A stretch of 64,000 bases of DNA from Larix kaempferi (GCA_027924585.1 BSBM01001026.1:1806501-1870500), one strand, 5' to 3'. Positions 23,071 through 34,899 are shown, numbered from the stretch's first letter. The notes: generated from the sequence alone by a model not told the origin. Numbers and translations are program-made.

Positions 23071-23818
23071 TGTTCGGATATCCACATCATCTTTTTCAGG
23101 ATCTTGCATGCAATTAGGGTTTGCATGCAAAATCTAGGGTTTGCATGCACCTGCATGCACTTGCATGCATCCCAGTCACCAGTTTGATGCCTCCAACACC
23201 TTAGCCACCTCATTCTAGCACCCGGGAGCCACTTACTACAGATTTTTATCCCTCCTAGGCTGAAATGCGCCCACTTCTCACCTACTGCCAGAGAAGGGCG
23301 CACTTGTTCACCTACCACTGCACTTCCACTTCAGTTACATTCAGTTAGCTCCAATTCTCCCTGATTTGAGGCTAGTTTCACTCCTGACTGACTGTTTCAC
23401 TTCCGTTGGACCTCCAGTTTGACTAGATGACTTGTTCTGACTTCAGTTAGTCTCCCATGCACCCACCACTGAGCCTCCTTCCCTTAATCAGTGCTACACA
23501 CTTCAGTTACACATGACACACTCAGTTAGACTCAGATTGACACCTGGATGACTGGTTCTTGTGCATTGATGAGCACCACCGATTGATGATGAGGACTCCT
23601 AGTTGGAGTCAAGCTACTCCATTCAGTGATTCGAATGGCCTACTAAGTCAATTCGAATTGTTCATTGACAGTCAGATTGTATTCTATTGTAATTCATTCA
23701 CCCTTTCTGGGATATTGAGCACTGCTGCATGTTTTGCACAGTTTTACACCATATTTTCTATATTCATCTGTTGTGATTGGTTTACTTGTTCATTAGATCT
23801 GCTGTGACTAATTTTACA
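23071..23818 (+). mobile_element. 5' LTR of copia-1
   Basis: It runs from TGTTCGGATATCC to ACTAATTTTACA. The first 110 bp hold five CATGCA (RY-type) motifs. The body carries many CACTTCAGTTA/CAGTTAG variants. It ends directly at the PBS. A clear TATA box was not identified. Confidence 0.97.
23106..23172 (+). promoter_or_regulatory. Cluster of RY (CATGCA) motifs in U3
   Basis: CATGCA occurs five times in about 65 bp of the 5' LTR, mostly inside the palindrome TGCATGCA. RY motifs are the known binding sites of B3-domain seed regulators (ABI3/FUS3/LEC2 type). Their density at the 5' end of U3 suggests an enhancer, but expression cannot be judged from sequence. The 3' LTR keeps three. Confidence 0.5.
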
Positions 23819-23830
23819 TGGTATCAGAGC
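23819..23830 (+). promoter_or_regulatory. Primer binding site of copia-1
   Basis: TGGTATCAGAGC follows the LTR with no gap. It is the standard plant copia PBS, complementary to the 3' end of initiator methionine tRNA. Confidence 0.95.
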
Positions 23831-24233
23831 CATTGCAGGGACAAGATCTCTTTTCTACAGGTGTTTGTACAAGAAGATTTGACTGAATTGCTCAAATTGT
23901 AAAAAGTTTTGGCATGAGATATCTCAAGGGCATTCACTCCTGTGCATGCAAAGCTTAAAAATACTTCCAATACCACTCTAGAAGCTTGAGTTTCCACATA
24001 ATTCCTGGATCTGATACATTGGACCCATTCAACATTGTTTGATCTCCAATCCCAGGTGTGATGCAACTCTAAAAGGGTGGATTGTTCGACCTTACGGTTC
24101 TTGGTTTGATTGTGATTTGCAGGTTATCAAGCTCCTCTTTTGCATTCGCTACACTGTGCATGCAAACTCCTCTTTTGCATTCACTACACTCTGCATGCAA
24201 GCTCATCTACATTAGTTTGACTCGCTCCTAGCA
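23831..24233 (+). other. Leader of copia-1
   Basis: About 400 bp without a coding frame between PBS and gag ATG. A 36-bp block (CTCCTCTTTTGCATTC, then CATGCA) is doubled at about 24129-24199. Three more CATGCA motifs lie here. Confidence 0.75.
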
Positions 24234-25033
24234 ATGGAATACTCTTCTTCAAAGCCTATCCTCACCCCATTCAATTATTTTGATTGGAAAGATGATATGG
24301 AGATCATATTATGTTCAAAAGGTTACTACCGAGTCACTCTTGGTCTTGAATTGGAGCCGAACAATGCGTCAAATCGAACCAAACACTACAACAAGCTTGA
24401 TGAAGCTTATGGTCTTCTTTGTCTCTCCATCTCCAAATATCTTCACTTCCATCTTAGCGGATTGAAGACTCCAAAAGCCATATGGGAGCAACTTGAAACA
24501 CTATTTGGCAAGCAGGATGAGCTTAGGGCTTTTCAATTAGAGAATGAATTGATTGGCCTTAATCCTGAGAATTTCGAGACCATCAATGAATTCTTCACAA
24601 AATTCAAGAACTTGAACTTGCAATTGAAGAACAGTGGAGTTATCAAAGAGGATAAACAATTGATCCTCTCCATTCTAAGCAAGCTTGGGAAAGATTATTC
24701 GGTATTTGTCTCTACTTTCAATTCCGGTCGGCTAACTACCCCCAATTGGAAGATGCCTTCATTGAGTCCGTCACAAAAGAGCATGACAAGTTGATTCAAA
24801 TGGGGTCCATAAGCTCCAAAGATTCAGCCCTATATGTTCAAGGACCCAAGATCTCGAATGGTAAAGGAAAGCAAAAGAAGGAGAAGCCCAAATTCGAGCC
24901 TCACAAGCAAAAAGACAAAGGCAAACAAACGGATGCACCATCCAGTTCGAAGTTCAAGCAAAAGGGAAAAGAAGGTAACCAAAAATCTAAATGTACTTAT
25001 TGAAATTGTGGCTTTCATCCCGAAAGTTCATGT
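24234..25033 (+). pseudogene. gag: Gag of copia-1 (one frameshift, one stop)
   Basis: ATG at 24234 opens MEYSSSKPILTPFNYFDWKD, the start of a UBN2-type copia Gag. LRAFQLENELIGLNPENF and NEFFTKFKNLNLQLK are capsid-domain blocks. Near 24750 the frame changes, and the second frame gives LEDAFIESVTKEHDKLIQMG and a Lys-rich stretch. The nucleocapsid knuckle follows at about 24992-25033: Cys-Thr-Tyr, then a TGA (25001-25003) exactly where the second Cys belongs, then the correctly spaced His and last Cys. Gag packages element RNA. Both lesions prevent a normal product. Confidence 0.9.
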
Positions 25034-28000
25034 ATGAAGAAGACTATAGATCAAATGGCCCTCCTTTTGGAAAAGAACAACATAACTCTTCCCGACGGTG
25101 CAAGGAAGAAGGATAGGAATGATGATCATGAAAGAGGAAAAGCACTCATGGCAACGGTTTCAAAGCCCACTACTCTCTTGATAGATTCGGGTGCATCAAA
25201 TCATATGGCTGCAAATATTGATTCTTTTTCCTCATTCGATCCAAACAGCTCCATCCCCATCCATTTGGGAGATGACTCAAAAATTTCTTCAAAGGGCAAA
25301 GGTACGATTCATGTAGAACATGGAAGCTTTCAGAATGTTCTCTATGTTCCTTCCTTGGATTCAAATCTCTTTTCTGTGTATCAAATGAAACACACTGGTG
25401 AACCAAAGCAAGTTACATTCAGCCCTAATATAGTTGAAATTTCTGATATCAAAAGTGGAAGACTAGTTGCAGTCGGAAAGGCAAACCACACTGCAAAATG
25501 CTATGAGTTTTCACACTTTATTCCGCTTGCAAAGCCCACTGCTCTTCGCACACATGGTAATGAGGTTAGTAGGATTTGGCATGAAAGATTTGGACATCTT
25601 AATTATAAGTATTTGTTTCTGCTATCAAACAAATCCATGGTAGATGGCCTTCCACAACTCAGTTCCTCGAAGGGAATATGCACCGGTTGCATCATTGGGA
25701 AGCACCCCGAGCACAGATTCGACCGCGGAAAAGCTAGAAGAGCTTCTACTATTTTGGGGTTGATCCATTCTGATATCAGTGGTTTTCTGCCCCATATGTC
25801 ATTAAATGGTTCAAGGTATGTTTTGACATTTATTGATGATTTTTCCCGCTTTACATGGGTATTCTTTCTCAAAAACAAGTCAGAAGTGCTTGGAAAATTC
25901 AAGGATTTTAAGGCTTCTGTTGAGACCGCCACTGAGAGAAAGATCAAAGCCCTTAGATCTGATAATGGTGGAGAATATATTAAATCCGAGTTGCTGCAAC
26001 TTTGTGCCCAAAGCGGAATTCAGATCCAACATACAGTTCCCTACACACCCCAGCAGAATGGTGTAGCGGAAAGGAAAAACCGGTCACTGAAAGAGATGGC
26101 TACATGCATGATTGAATCAAAAGGTTTGGCTGCAAATATTTGGGGTGAAGCAATCAATGTTGCTGCATTAATACAGAACCGAGTTCCACATTCATCCGTG
26201 AAAGGTATGACTCCTTTCGAAGCATTCTTTGGTCACAAACCGGATGTGTCAAATTTGAGAGTTTTTGGCTCTACTGCATGGGCTAGAATTCCTTCTGAGA
26301 AGAGACGAGCTTTGGATCCACAAAGTACCGAGTGCATACTGATAGGATATGGGGAAGAATCAAAAGCATATAAACTCATGGATATCAGATCTAAAAAGAT
26401 ATTCATAGAGCGCAGTGTGCAATTTGAAGAACCGCTTCAAGAATTGCAACTAGTCGAGGAAAAGACTGTCGATTCACCGCCTTCACCAGAAGAAGATCTG
26501 TGCAGCGATAATGAAGGTATGAGTTCTGATATTTCTGATATTTCAACAGAATATGATGATCATGACATATCAGGTTCGGAATCCGACCATTATGATCCTC
26601 CTCAGTTACCAAAGTGGGCCCAAAACACTCTCCAATCTGCTGGTTCGAACCTTGGAAATCCTACTGATCCGAGACGAACAAGAGCAGACTTTCAAAGAGC
26701 AGGTATGGCACTATCTATTGCTGATCCATTACTTCCTGATATTTTTTATTTGATAGCTGGTTCAGATCCCACATCATACTATTCTGCTCACCGAGATCCA
26801 AGATGGCAAAGTGCCATGGATGAAGAGTACAGTTCTCTTCAAAAGAACAACACATGGGAGCTAGTTTCTCTTCCACCTGGAAGAAAATTAGTGAAGTGTA
26901 AATGGGTCTACCGCACGAAAGTTTCTGCTGATGGCTCTATCAGCAAATACAAATCAAGGTTGGTGGAAAAAGGTTTCTCCCAAGTCCAAGGAGTGGACTA
27001 CACTGAGACTTTTGCACCGGTTGCAAAGATGGATTCCATCCGCCTTGTTTTAGCTATTGCCGCATCCAAGCACTGGGAAGTGCACCACATGGATGTGAAG
27101 AGTGCATTTTTACATGGAGACCTTGATGAAGAGGTATATATGCAGCATCCAGAGGGCTACACATCAGATCCATCATTAGTTTGCAGATTGAAGAAATCTT
27201 TGTACGGGTTAAAACAGGCGGCAAGAGCTTGGTACTCAAAGATGGACTCCTTCCTTCTTTCTCAGAATTTCCAAAGATGAAAATCCGATCCGAATGTGTA
27301 TCTTCAGTGAGTTAAAGGTAATTTGTTGGTTATTGTACTTTATGTTGATGATCTTCTCATTACTGGTAGCACACTTACTTCAATAAACAAGCTAAAATCT
27401 GCCTTAAATCTAGCTTTTGACATGAGCGATTTGGGCTTGCTGAGTCACTTTTTGGGCTTGGAGATAGCTCAAAATTTTGATGGGATCACTATATCTCAGC
27501 AAAAATATGCTTCCGACCTATTATTGAAGTTTAATATGGCTGAATGTAAGGCAGCCCCATTCCCATTCCTCTCAGGAATCAGTCTTGAGGAGGGAGATTC
27601 TACACCGCTTGCAGATTGCAGTATGTATCGACAGTTGATTGGTTCACTACTTTATTTGACACACTCACGGCCTGATATCTCATATGCCGTGAGTGCCGTG
27701 TCAAGATATATGCAGCAGCCACATGAGCTTCATTGGCGAGCAGCCAAGCGGATCTTGCAGTATGTGCAAGGTACGAGACAGTTTGGCATACATTATGCTG
27801 CAGATTCTGAGCTAGATTTCATTGGTTTTACTGATTCAGATTGGGCAGGTGATAGCATTGATCGGAAGTCCACTTCCGGTTATGTTTTCATGATTGGTCA
27901 TGGTGCTATTTTCTGGTCCAGCAAAAAGCAAGCAGCCATTGCACTTTCTTCAGCAGAGGCAGAGTATCGAGGGGCAGTCAATGCCTGCATTCAGGCAGTT

Positions 28001-28300
28001 TGGTTGCAGGGTATTCTTTCCGAGTTTGGTTTTGGTGGCACTACTTCGACTATCCTATTTTGTGACAATCAAAGTGCTATCAAGATCTCCACAGATCCAG
28101 TTCAGCGGTAGAGGACCAAACACATTGAGATTCATATGCATTACATTCGACAGTTGGTGCATGACCGCACCATCATTTTGCAATATTTCCCTATTGATGA
28201 GCAAATTGCAGACATCTTCACCAAGAGCTTCACTGAGAAGAAGTTCTCTTACCTCCGTTCACTGTTGGGGGTGAGTTCCATCATGGTGGAGACAGATTGA
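25034..28300 (+). pseudogene. pol: Pol of copia-1: protease, integrase, RT, RNase H
   Basis: A single frame is held from 24746 to the natural end at 28300, broken only by TGA (25001, 27278, 27308) and TAG (28109). Protease has LLIDSGASNHM (about residue 51 of this segment). Integrase has WHERFGHLN...CTGCIIGK zinc region, IHSD, SDNGGEY and the Glu in VAERKNR. RT has KCKWVYRTKVSADGS, HMDVKSAFLHG, and after the two TGAs the catalytic LYVDDLLITG (about 27.34 kb). RNase H has GFTDSDWAGD, SSAEAEYRG, and after the TAG RTKHIEIHMHYIR and IADIFTKS. All catalytic residues that I can check are kept, so inactivation is by stops alone. Confidence 0.95.
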
Positions 28301-28460
28301 TTCATTATTATGCTTTAGCTTGAGGGGGGGCTTTCTTCCCACTGGGTTTTCCCTCTTTCCTCACTTAGTTTATTTTCAGCATTTTTTGGATTATTGTATT
28401 GGGGTGACCTTTGGTCTTAGTTACCAGGGCCCCACATTATTTTTTTGCACATCATAGTCT

Positions 28461-28474
28461 AGCTTGAGGGGGGG
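28461..28474 (+). promoter_or_regulatory. Polypurine tract of copia-1
   Basis: AGCTTGAGGGGGGG directly precedes the 3' LTR. A second similar run (GCTTGAGGGGGGG) lies at about 28318-28331, a doubled tract of the kind seen in some LTR elements. Confidence 0.88.
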
Positions 28475-29212
28475 TGTTCGGATATCCACATCATCTTTTT
28501 CAGGATCTTGCATGCAATTAGGGTTTTCATGCAAAATCTAGGGTTTGCATGCACTTGCATGTATCCCAGTCACCAGTTTGATGCCTTCAGCACCTTAGAC
28601 ACCTCATTCTAGCACCCAGGAGCCACTTACTACAGAGTTTTAGCCCTCCTAGGCTGAAAGGCACCCACTTCTCACCTACTTCCAGAGAAGGGCGCACTTG
28701 TTCACCTACCACTGCAGTTCCACTTCAGTTACATTCAGTTAGCTCCGATTCTCCCTGATTTGAGGCTAGTTTCACTCCCGACTGACTGTTTCACTTCCGT
28801 TGGACCTCCAGTTTGACTAGATGAATTGTTCTAACTTCAGTTAGTCTCCCATGCGCCCCCCACTGAGCCTCCTTCCCTTAATCAGTGCTACACACTTCAG
28901 TTACACATGACACACTCAGTTAGACTCAGATTGACACCTAGATGACTGGTTCTTGTGCATTGATTAGCACCACCGATTGATGATGAGGACTCCTAGTTGG
29001 AGTCAAGCTACTCCATTCAGTGATTCGAATGGCCTACTAAGTCAATTCGAATTGCTCATTGACAGTCAGATTGTATTCTATTGTAATTCATTCACCCTTT
29101 CTGGGATATTGAGCACTGCTGCATGTTTTGCACAGTTTTACACCATATTTTCTATATTCATCTGTTGTGATTGATTTACTTGTTCATTAGATCTGCTGTG
29201 ACTAATTTTACA
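28475..29212 (+). mobile_element. 3' LTR of copia-1
   Basis: It runs from TGTTCGGATATCC to ACTAATTTTACA and is followed by the TATAG duplication. It lacks about 10 bp of the CATGCA-rich region found in the 5' LTR and differs at about two dozen scattered positions. Confidence 0.97.
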
Positions 29213-29217
29213 TATAG

Positions 29218-30299
29218 AACTTGGTATTCGTTGTTGAAAAATTGATATAGGAGGGTCACATTTCATATCTGAGTATCTCTTCTTTTTTTCCCTGGAAAAT
29301 CATGTATCAACTCTTGAAACTTGAGTTATATTCTTTGGAAACCATTACTTCATCACTCAAGCTGATTCTTGTAGCAGCATGCCTAGTTGTGAGGGTTGTA
29401 CTCTCTTTTGGAAAGCCACACTCATCAATTATGAATAGTACACTGCGTTGAGGGTTGTGTCACTCTTTTGGAAGGCATTGCATCACTATAAAAGCATATT
29501 CCTTGTTGGTTTAAGGTTAACATTGTTTTCTTTCTTCATTCTCAATCTTGTACATCAGTCACTTGAATAAAATATTCAGATCTGAAATTTAAATTTCCTA
29601 AGTTTGGTGATGTGTGCGTTAGTTATTCATATTGTTGTTATTTTTCTCTTTTTATCTATATGCAACAATATGTGTGAATGGTGAATGCTATGCATTGCCA
29701 ATAAAAAATCAGCACTAAACAAACCAAAATGAGGTGATATGTGTGCCAAAGTGTAATAAGGAAGACCACACCCCCCAAAATGGTACAAAACAATGCATTT
29801 TAAAATTTTAGTTTGCTTGACAGTGAGTTACAGTTATGTGCATGTGAAGTGTTTGTTGAAAGTCTACAAACAATTTAAACCAGCAGTAAGCTCATGAAAA
29901 CTCATATTGGGTTTAGAAACATAATCTACAATAGCTTAATGTGTGATTCCTAAGCGTGGGGACAAAATGGGTAAATTCAAAATTGAATTAGTATTTAAGG
30001 GGTGAAGTCAGTATAGAATTGGTTAGGGATTTTATGGTGTTATTAGAGAAGTAGTGGCTAAGTGTTTGATGGAAGTACTAAGACAAAATGCATGAATAGT
30101 TAGCATAAATCAGTATAGAACAAGCAAATGACATAACTCACACCCTAAAGGAATCATTAAACTTTGATAGAACATTTTTCTCTTATTTTCAATGGTGAGA
30201 AATCCACCAACAATAATTTCTTTGTGAATGAGGAGCTATCCTTTCCATCATTTTCACCTAGGACATGCACCTAGACTCACCTTCTTGAATGAGAATGAC
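29218..30299. other. Non-coding flank right of copia-1
   Basis: No protein is recognised. A pair of imperfect repeats (GAGGGTTGT...CTCTTTTGGAAAG/GGC) at about 29.39-29.48 kb, then CTATAAAAGC and later GAATAAAATATT, give an LTR-like or promoter-like look, but no ends can be fixed. Confidence 0.4.
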
Positions 30300-30600
30300 T
30301 GTTGATGATAGAATGTAATCCTTGCGAGTCAATTATGAAACCAAGATACTATATAGACTTTTACCCGAAGAAGCATTTCTTTGATTTATCCTTGAGATGA
30401 TGATAATGAATAAGATTTAGGATTGTTCAAACATGTTGCATGTGGTCTTCCCAACTTTGACTGAAAACTAAGATAGCATATAGATACCCCAAGAAAGGGG
30501 CTTAAAATGCCATCAATTGATCACATGAAAACGGTTGATGCATAACTAATCCCAAAGTGCATGCCTAGCAACCCATAGAACCCAAATTTGGTTTAGAATT
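30300..30600 (-). pseudogene. Ghost of a Ty3/gypsy reverse transcriptase
   Basis: Conceptual translation of the minus strand gives ILVFSQSWEDHMQHV, TILNLIHYHHLK, KKCFFG and YLGFIIDSQGLHS in order, interrupted by stops. These match the RT stretch after the YVDD box in gypsy elements (DILVFSQSWEEHLQHL...KCFFG...YLGHIIS). The YVDD box itself is not kept. The fragment is older than the other elements and differs from the Tat-like lineage. Neighbouring DNA probably belongs to it but is unrecognisable. Confidence 0.72.
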
Positions 30601-32096
30601 TGTCTTCCACCATCACTAGTCTCCATGTGAACTTTGTGATAACAAAAGGACATATTAGAGTATTTGATTTTGAAATTGAACGGTTTGATTTGGTGGTTGA
30701 GTTTTCTTTTGTTGTTGGTACTTCCTCTTTCCTTTGGTGGTCACAAGATACATATGGTCACATCCATATAGGACACTGCTCCTTCTATGATATTTAGGAC
30801 TTTAAGAAGCCTCTCAGAAGATAGGAGGACTCGATTTCTAGTATTAGAATCTCTATCTTTTTGCCTTCTTGCAGGATCCATGCCCAAGAGGAGAAATTAG
30901 TACAAGTCATGTTTTTGTAATGGATGTTTTAGCCCAACAAAATCAAAGAATTGATGCACATGAATAAAAGTGTTTAGCTTTAAGATAGGTGGTCTCAAGT
31001 ATAACCAAGAATTCCCATTTAGATTTAAGACAAGTGGTCCCAACTATCCACTACAGATAACAATCCCATGATAAAGGGGAGGAATCCTTCTACAAGCCAC
31101 TAGAATTCCACCAGAGAGAAACAAGGAGGGAGTTTGACCAAAGATGATACCCAAAAGTGCTATGATGCCATTTTTTCCTAGTATCTAAAATACTCCACAA
31201 GAAAAGGTATCCACAAGCAAATTAACACTAGGCCATTCAAATTTCCATCAACATGTCAACTCCTTCTAAAAATGTGATAAAAATCACATGTGGACACCCA
31301 TGCAAAATGGGGGGTAACATGCCCAACATTTGCAACAACTAGTTGAGCAAACCCCTTGGGTTGGAAGTACAAGTTCACTGCACATTGTTCTTTTTTCCCT
31401 TGGAAATGCCTCCATGGGAGACTCTCAGGCACTTCCTCCCTTTCCTAGGATGGTACCAAGTGTTAATTAGGTGGCATAGACTTAGCACATTTGACCTAGT
31501 GGAAATCAAATTGGGGACCTGAACAGCATGCCGAATTACCGGGAACATCCTGCAAATAGTGGCACCAACTTATTTAGTATTGATCTAACCCTTTGGATGG
31601 GAAAGATAAAGTTTCTCTCATACCTCTATCTTTCAATTGTTAGGCACATAATACTTCATCAATAATCACCATCAAGACATGAGAACACATCGCACCATAC
31701 CTCCAAGAAAATTACCATGGCCATTGCTACACGATGAAGAAGCGCCATTTCTAAGTCAATAGTACGTCCTATGCATCCAAATATCTATCCATGAAGGATT
31801 GCAAGCTTAATCCTAGTGAAGGATTTCACAAGCGATGTGATGAAAATTGCATGTGCTATCCTCATAGAATATGAGGGGTAATTGTACCCACATTAGTACG
31901 ATTATTTTATATTGTTACTTTTGGGGGTTATTCTCCTATTTATTTAGGAGTTTATGTGCAACTATTCGTCACTCTTATACTTAGGAGCTATGCATCACAT
32001 CTGTATTTGGCATATTCAATATTTGTTGTGTTGTTTTGGGTAATTTTGTTTATAATAGGTGGTATAATTCTATAAGAGTATTGGTTTCATTATGAG
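30601..32096. other. Decayed transposon-derived DNA
   Basis: No intact frame. The left part may be the upstream (RT N-terminal or earlier) region of the gypsy ghost. The last ~220 bp may be a copia LTR because a PBS-like site follows. Confidence 0.35.
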
Positions 32097-32109
32097 TGGT
32101 ATTAGAGTA
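32097..32109 (+). promoter_or_regulatory. Decayed initiator-Met primer site
   Basis: TGGTATTAGAGTA differs at two positions from TGGTATCAGAGCA and is followed by GAGGTTCTTGAAG, as in many copia leaders. It implies a decayed copia 5' LTR ending at about 32096. The usual CA at the LTR end is not conserved. Confidence 0.45.
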
Positions 32110-33012
32110 GAGGTTCTTGAAGTAACACTTTCAAGGATTACCTTGAGTGCATGCAGACATAACTTTCTCTAGTCAAATCCAAATTCAGTGAAAATTGGCT
32201 TAAGAAAAAGGTGATATTGGGTGATAACAGGTCAAAGTTTCATTGGATTTGGCACCAAATTTTAGGAGATTCAATATGAACAAGTTAGGTTTCAAGTACA
32301 GTCCTTAAGATTTGGCAGAGTAGTAGGTTGCTATAAATTGTGCATATATTTTCATTGATAGACCCAAATTCGATGCAACCCAATTCATTACAAAGTAGAT
32401 TTGTGAGGTTGTCATGATACAATTTTAGAGTATTTGGCATCAAATTCAAGGAGGTACAATCTCTATAGTTTTTAACTTTAGAGACTTTAGATTAAGGTCA
32501 ACCACTCTAAAATTTTATTTATCCCTTTCTTTATGAGGATTGTGGTTGGAAAAAAGGATTTGTTTCCATAACATAAGTCATTTGAATGCAGCAAGGTATT
32601 CATATATGTAGTTGTCCTGTTACAAAGTAGAATTTCCAGTTAAATGAAGCTTCATCAATTTCATATAATACATGAGATTTTATTGTTGCAGACTATTATA
32701 GTGTGTGAATTAGAGGGTGGAAAAATGAAGCAAGTCAGTATGTAGCTGTGATTGGGATTCACCTTAAATCAATATGACATGGAATCCTTTAGAGATTTGA
32801 TCAATCTGCTTGTCCTGAATCTACCTGGTTTGTCACACTCTTCCATTAAAGCCTTGGACAACCGATTTTGGCTTTATAATACAAATTTGAAAACCTTTTT
32901 TCCTAATACAAAGGAAAAACAAAACAGTTAGTGTATTTAAATGGTTCTTTTTGAACATTTTTGGATGAGGGTGCTATCCACTGCTTCAACCAATGGATAA
33001 GTTTTAGAGACC
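32110..33012. other. Non-coding DNA, possible copia leader
   Basis: Two diverged copies of a TTTGGCACCAAATT/TTTGGCATCAAATTC block lie at about 32.25 and 32.43 kb. No gag frame is found. It forms the left flank of copia-2. Confidence 0.4.
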
Positions 33013-33017
33013 ATGTT

Positions 33018-33618
33018 TGTTAGTTTTTCAGAATTTACTTCAATCTGATCTAGGATCTTAACTGAGAGAATAACATGTACATCATATATACAACATATCA
33101 ATCATGGACACAATAATGCAAGTGCACAAGAGACACAGAGTTTACTTGGGGAAAACCATAAAGGTGAAAAACCCCAATAACTTCCTCAGAGATAGATAGA
33201 GCAATGATACAACCCAAGCATAAGAGATAGGCATCTCCTAGCAGCAGCTTCTCCTCCTCCACAAGTGCACCACTCTCCAAAGAGTGTGTGTGAGAATAAA
33301 ATGATGAAATAGAGTGCCTCTTGCACTCTATTTATACTTGACTTGACTTTCCTAATAACCTTTACTAGGTCGGCCTCAACTTAACCACATGACACAATGC
33401 TCACTGGGCTGACACCCAATAGGGTGGTCTAATAACCCTTTGACCCACATGACTTATATAGGGCCGACCCCAACAAGGTGGTCTAATAACCCATCAAGTA
33501 TAAGTTACGACACTTACAATATAAATGATGACACTTCCGTATAGAGGAATAATAACATCTCTATAGGAATGCAATATACATTTATGAAATACATTCCGAA
33601 GTTACATATACATCGACA
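33018..33618 (-). mobile_element. 3' LTR of copia-2
   Basis: On the plus strand it starts TGTTAGTTTTTCAG and ends CATATACATCGACA. On the sense strand it has U3 repeats of GGGTTATTAGACCACC, a TATA box TATAAATAGAG (33329-33336) and the R-U5 module. Confidence 0.95.
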
Positions 33619-33630
33619 CTCCCTCTTAAG
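33619..33630 (-). promoter_or_regulatory. Polypurine tract of copia-2
   Basis: On the minus strand CTTAAGAGGGAG lies directly before TGTCGATGTATATG, the 3' LTR start. Confidence 0.88.
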
Positions 33631-33989
33631 TAGGAAGGTATTTCTCGGCACAGGTATTCTAGCACAATTCTTCTTCTCTGAATCATCATCATCGTCACTG
33701 TTTCTGCTATCTCAATCAATCTCTGAATCTACTCGTCATAGAAAGTTCTACAGAGCCAATCCTTTTTCATACTAGATGTAAGCCCACCACCTGCAAGTCT
33801 TCATCATCACTGGCCATACTGTGGAATCCTCAGGACTTATTACGTGAGTCAACAAAACCTCGAAAGAGCATGCCAGGACTGATTACGAACACACAACTCA
33901 ACCTATCAGATTTCCCAGGACCTTTTACATGCTGCTGCACAACCTATCCACAGCCACAAAGTATCACAAAGCACAGCCCAGATGCACAT

Positions 33990-34430
33990 CACACAACACT
34001 TATATCTATGCCATGGGAGAACACATCTACAACCATGCGAGAATGGCACAACACTTATATTGCAGCCATGGGAGAACACATATACAACCATTCTCAAATG
34101 GCCGAGCACTTATATCACAGCCATGGGAAAACACATCTACAATCATGCTCGAATGGCCTCAGCACTTATATCGCAGCCATGGGAGAACACATATACAACC
34201 ATGCTCGAATGGCCCCATCACTTATATCGCAGCCATGGGAGAACACATCTACAACCATGCTCAAATGGCCCAGCACTTATATCACAGCCATGGGAGAACA
34301 CATCTACAACCATGCTCGAATGGCCTTTGCAATTACATCACGACCATGGGAGAACACATCTGCCACCATGTCGAAAAATAACAGCAATTACATTGTGACC
34401 ATGGGAGAACACATCTACAACCATGTCTGA
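33990..34430. repeat. 55-bp minisatellite, 8 units, in the 3' region of copia-2
   Basis: The core CCATGGGAGAACACAT recurs at 34011, 34066, 34121, 34177, 34233, 34288, 34344 and 34399, a period of 55 or 56 bp. Units also share ACAACCATGCTCGAATGGCC and CACTTATAT. The array lies between the RNase H stop and the PPT. Plus-strand frames of 138 to 186 codons cross it in three frames because of the period; they lack any other support. Confidence 0.93.
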
Positions 34431-34439
34431 AAATCTCAT

Positions 34440-34749
34440 GTGCATCTATGTCTTTGAAAATCATCACACATAATCCAACTGATTATGTAATGTATCCACC
34501 TGATACATGTCATCACATATGATCATCTTGATCATCATCACTACATCGTCTTAATGCATGTCATCTAGAGAAACATCCTGAAGCTCATCATCCATGATCA
34601 TCCTGATCATACAATGCATCCATCTGATGCAAACACAGTATCTGCTTGATACATATCATCATACATGATCTACCTGATCATACAATGTATCCACCTGTTA
34701 CATATACAAATACATGATCCACCTGATACATCTACATATACATACACAT
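34440..34749. repeat. Degenerate ATGATC/TGATCA-rich 3' region
   Basis: Short variants of CATGATCATCCTGATCAT and CATCTGATACAT recur irregularly between the two minisatellites. No protein is encoded. Confidence 0.6.
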
Positions 34750-34899
34750 GATCCAACTGATCATATCCAACATCCAACATGATGCATATACATATAAATG
34801 ATCCAACTGATCATATCCAGCATCCAACATGATGCATATACATATAAATGATCCAACTGATAATATCCAACATCCAACATGATGCATATACAGAGCAGT
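34750..34899. repeat. 50-bp repeat, 3 units
   Basis: GATCCAACTGATCATATCC... begins at 34750, 34800 and 34850, with almost no differences. It lies about 100 bp beyond the RNase H stop of copia-2. Confidence 0.9.

Larger units (their letters stand above)
23071..29212 (+). mobile_element. Copia-1: full-length Ty1/copia element
   Basis: The element is complete in structure: 5' LTR, initiator-Met PBS, leader, gag, protease, integrase, RT, RNase H, PPT and 3' LTR, flanked by the five-base target duplication TATAG (23066-23070 and 29213-29217). Total length is 6.1 kb. Coding order PR-INT-RT-RNase H is Ty1/copia. The coding frame is nearly whole: one frameshift in gag and four premature stops. The two LTRs differ by roughly two dozen substitutions and a short indel by eye, so the insertion is moderately old. 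Confidence 0.97.

Noticed and set aside
25001-27310. Three in-frame TGAs in copia-1 as a sign of a reassigned code
   Set aside because: The same frame also holds a TAG and a frameshift, and other elements nearby carry TAG and TAA stops; ordinary decay explains them.
33870-34430. Long plus-strand frames (138-186 codons) over the 55-bp array as a repetitive protein gene
   Set aside because: Three frames are open at once because the 55/56-bp unit lacks stops in those frames; there is no promoter, domain or start context, and the array lies in the 3' region of a minus-strand element.
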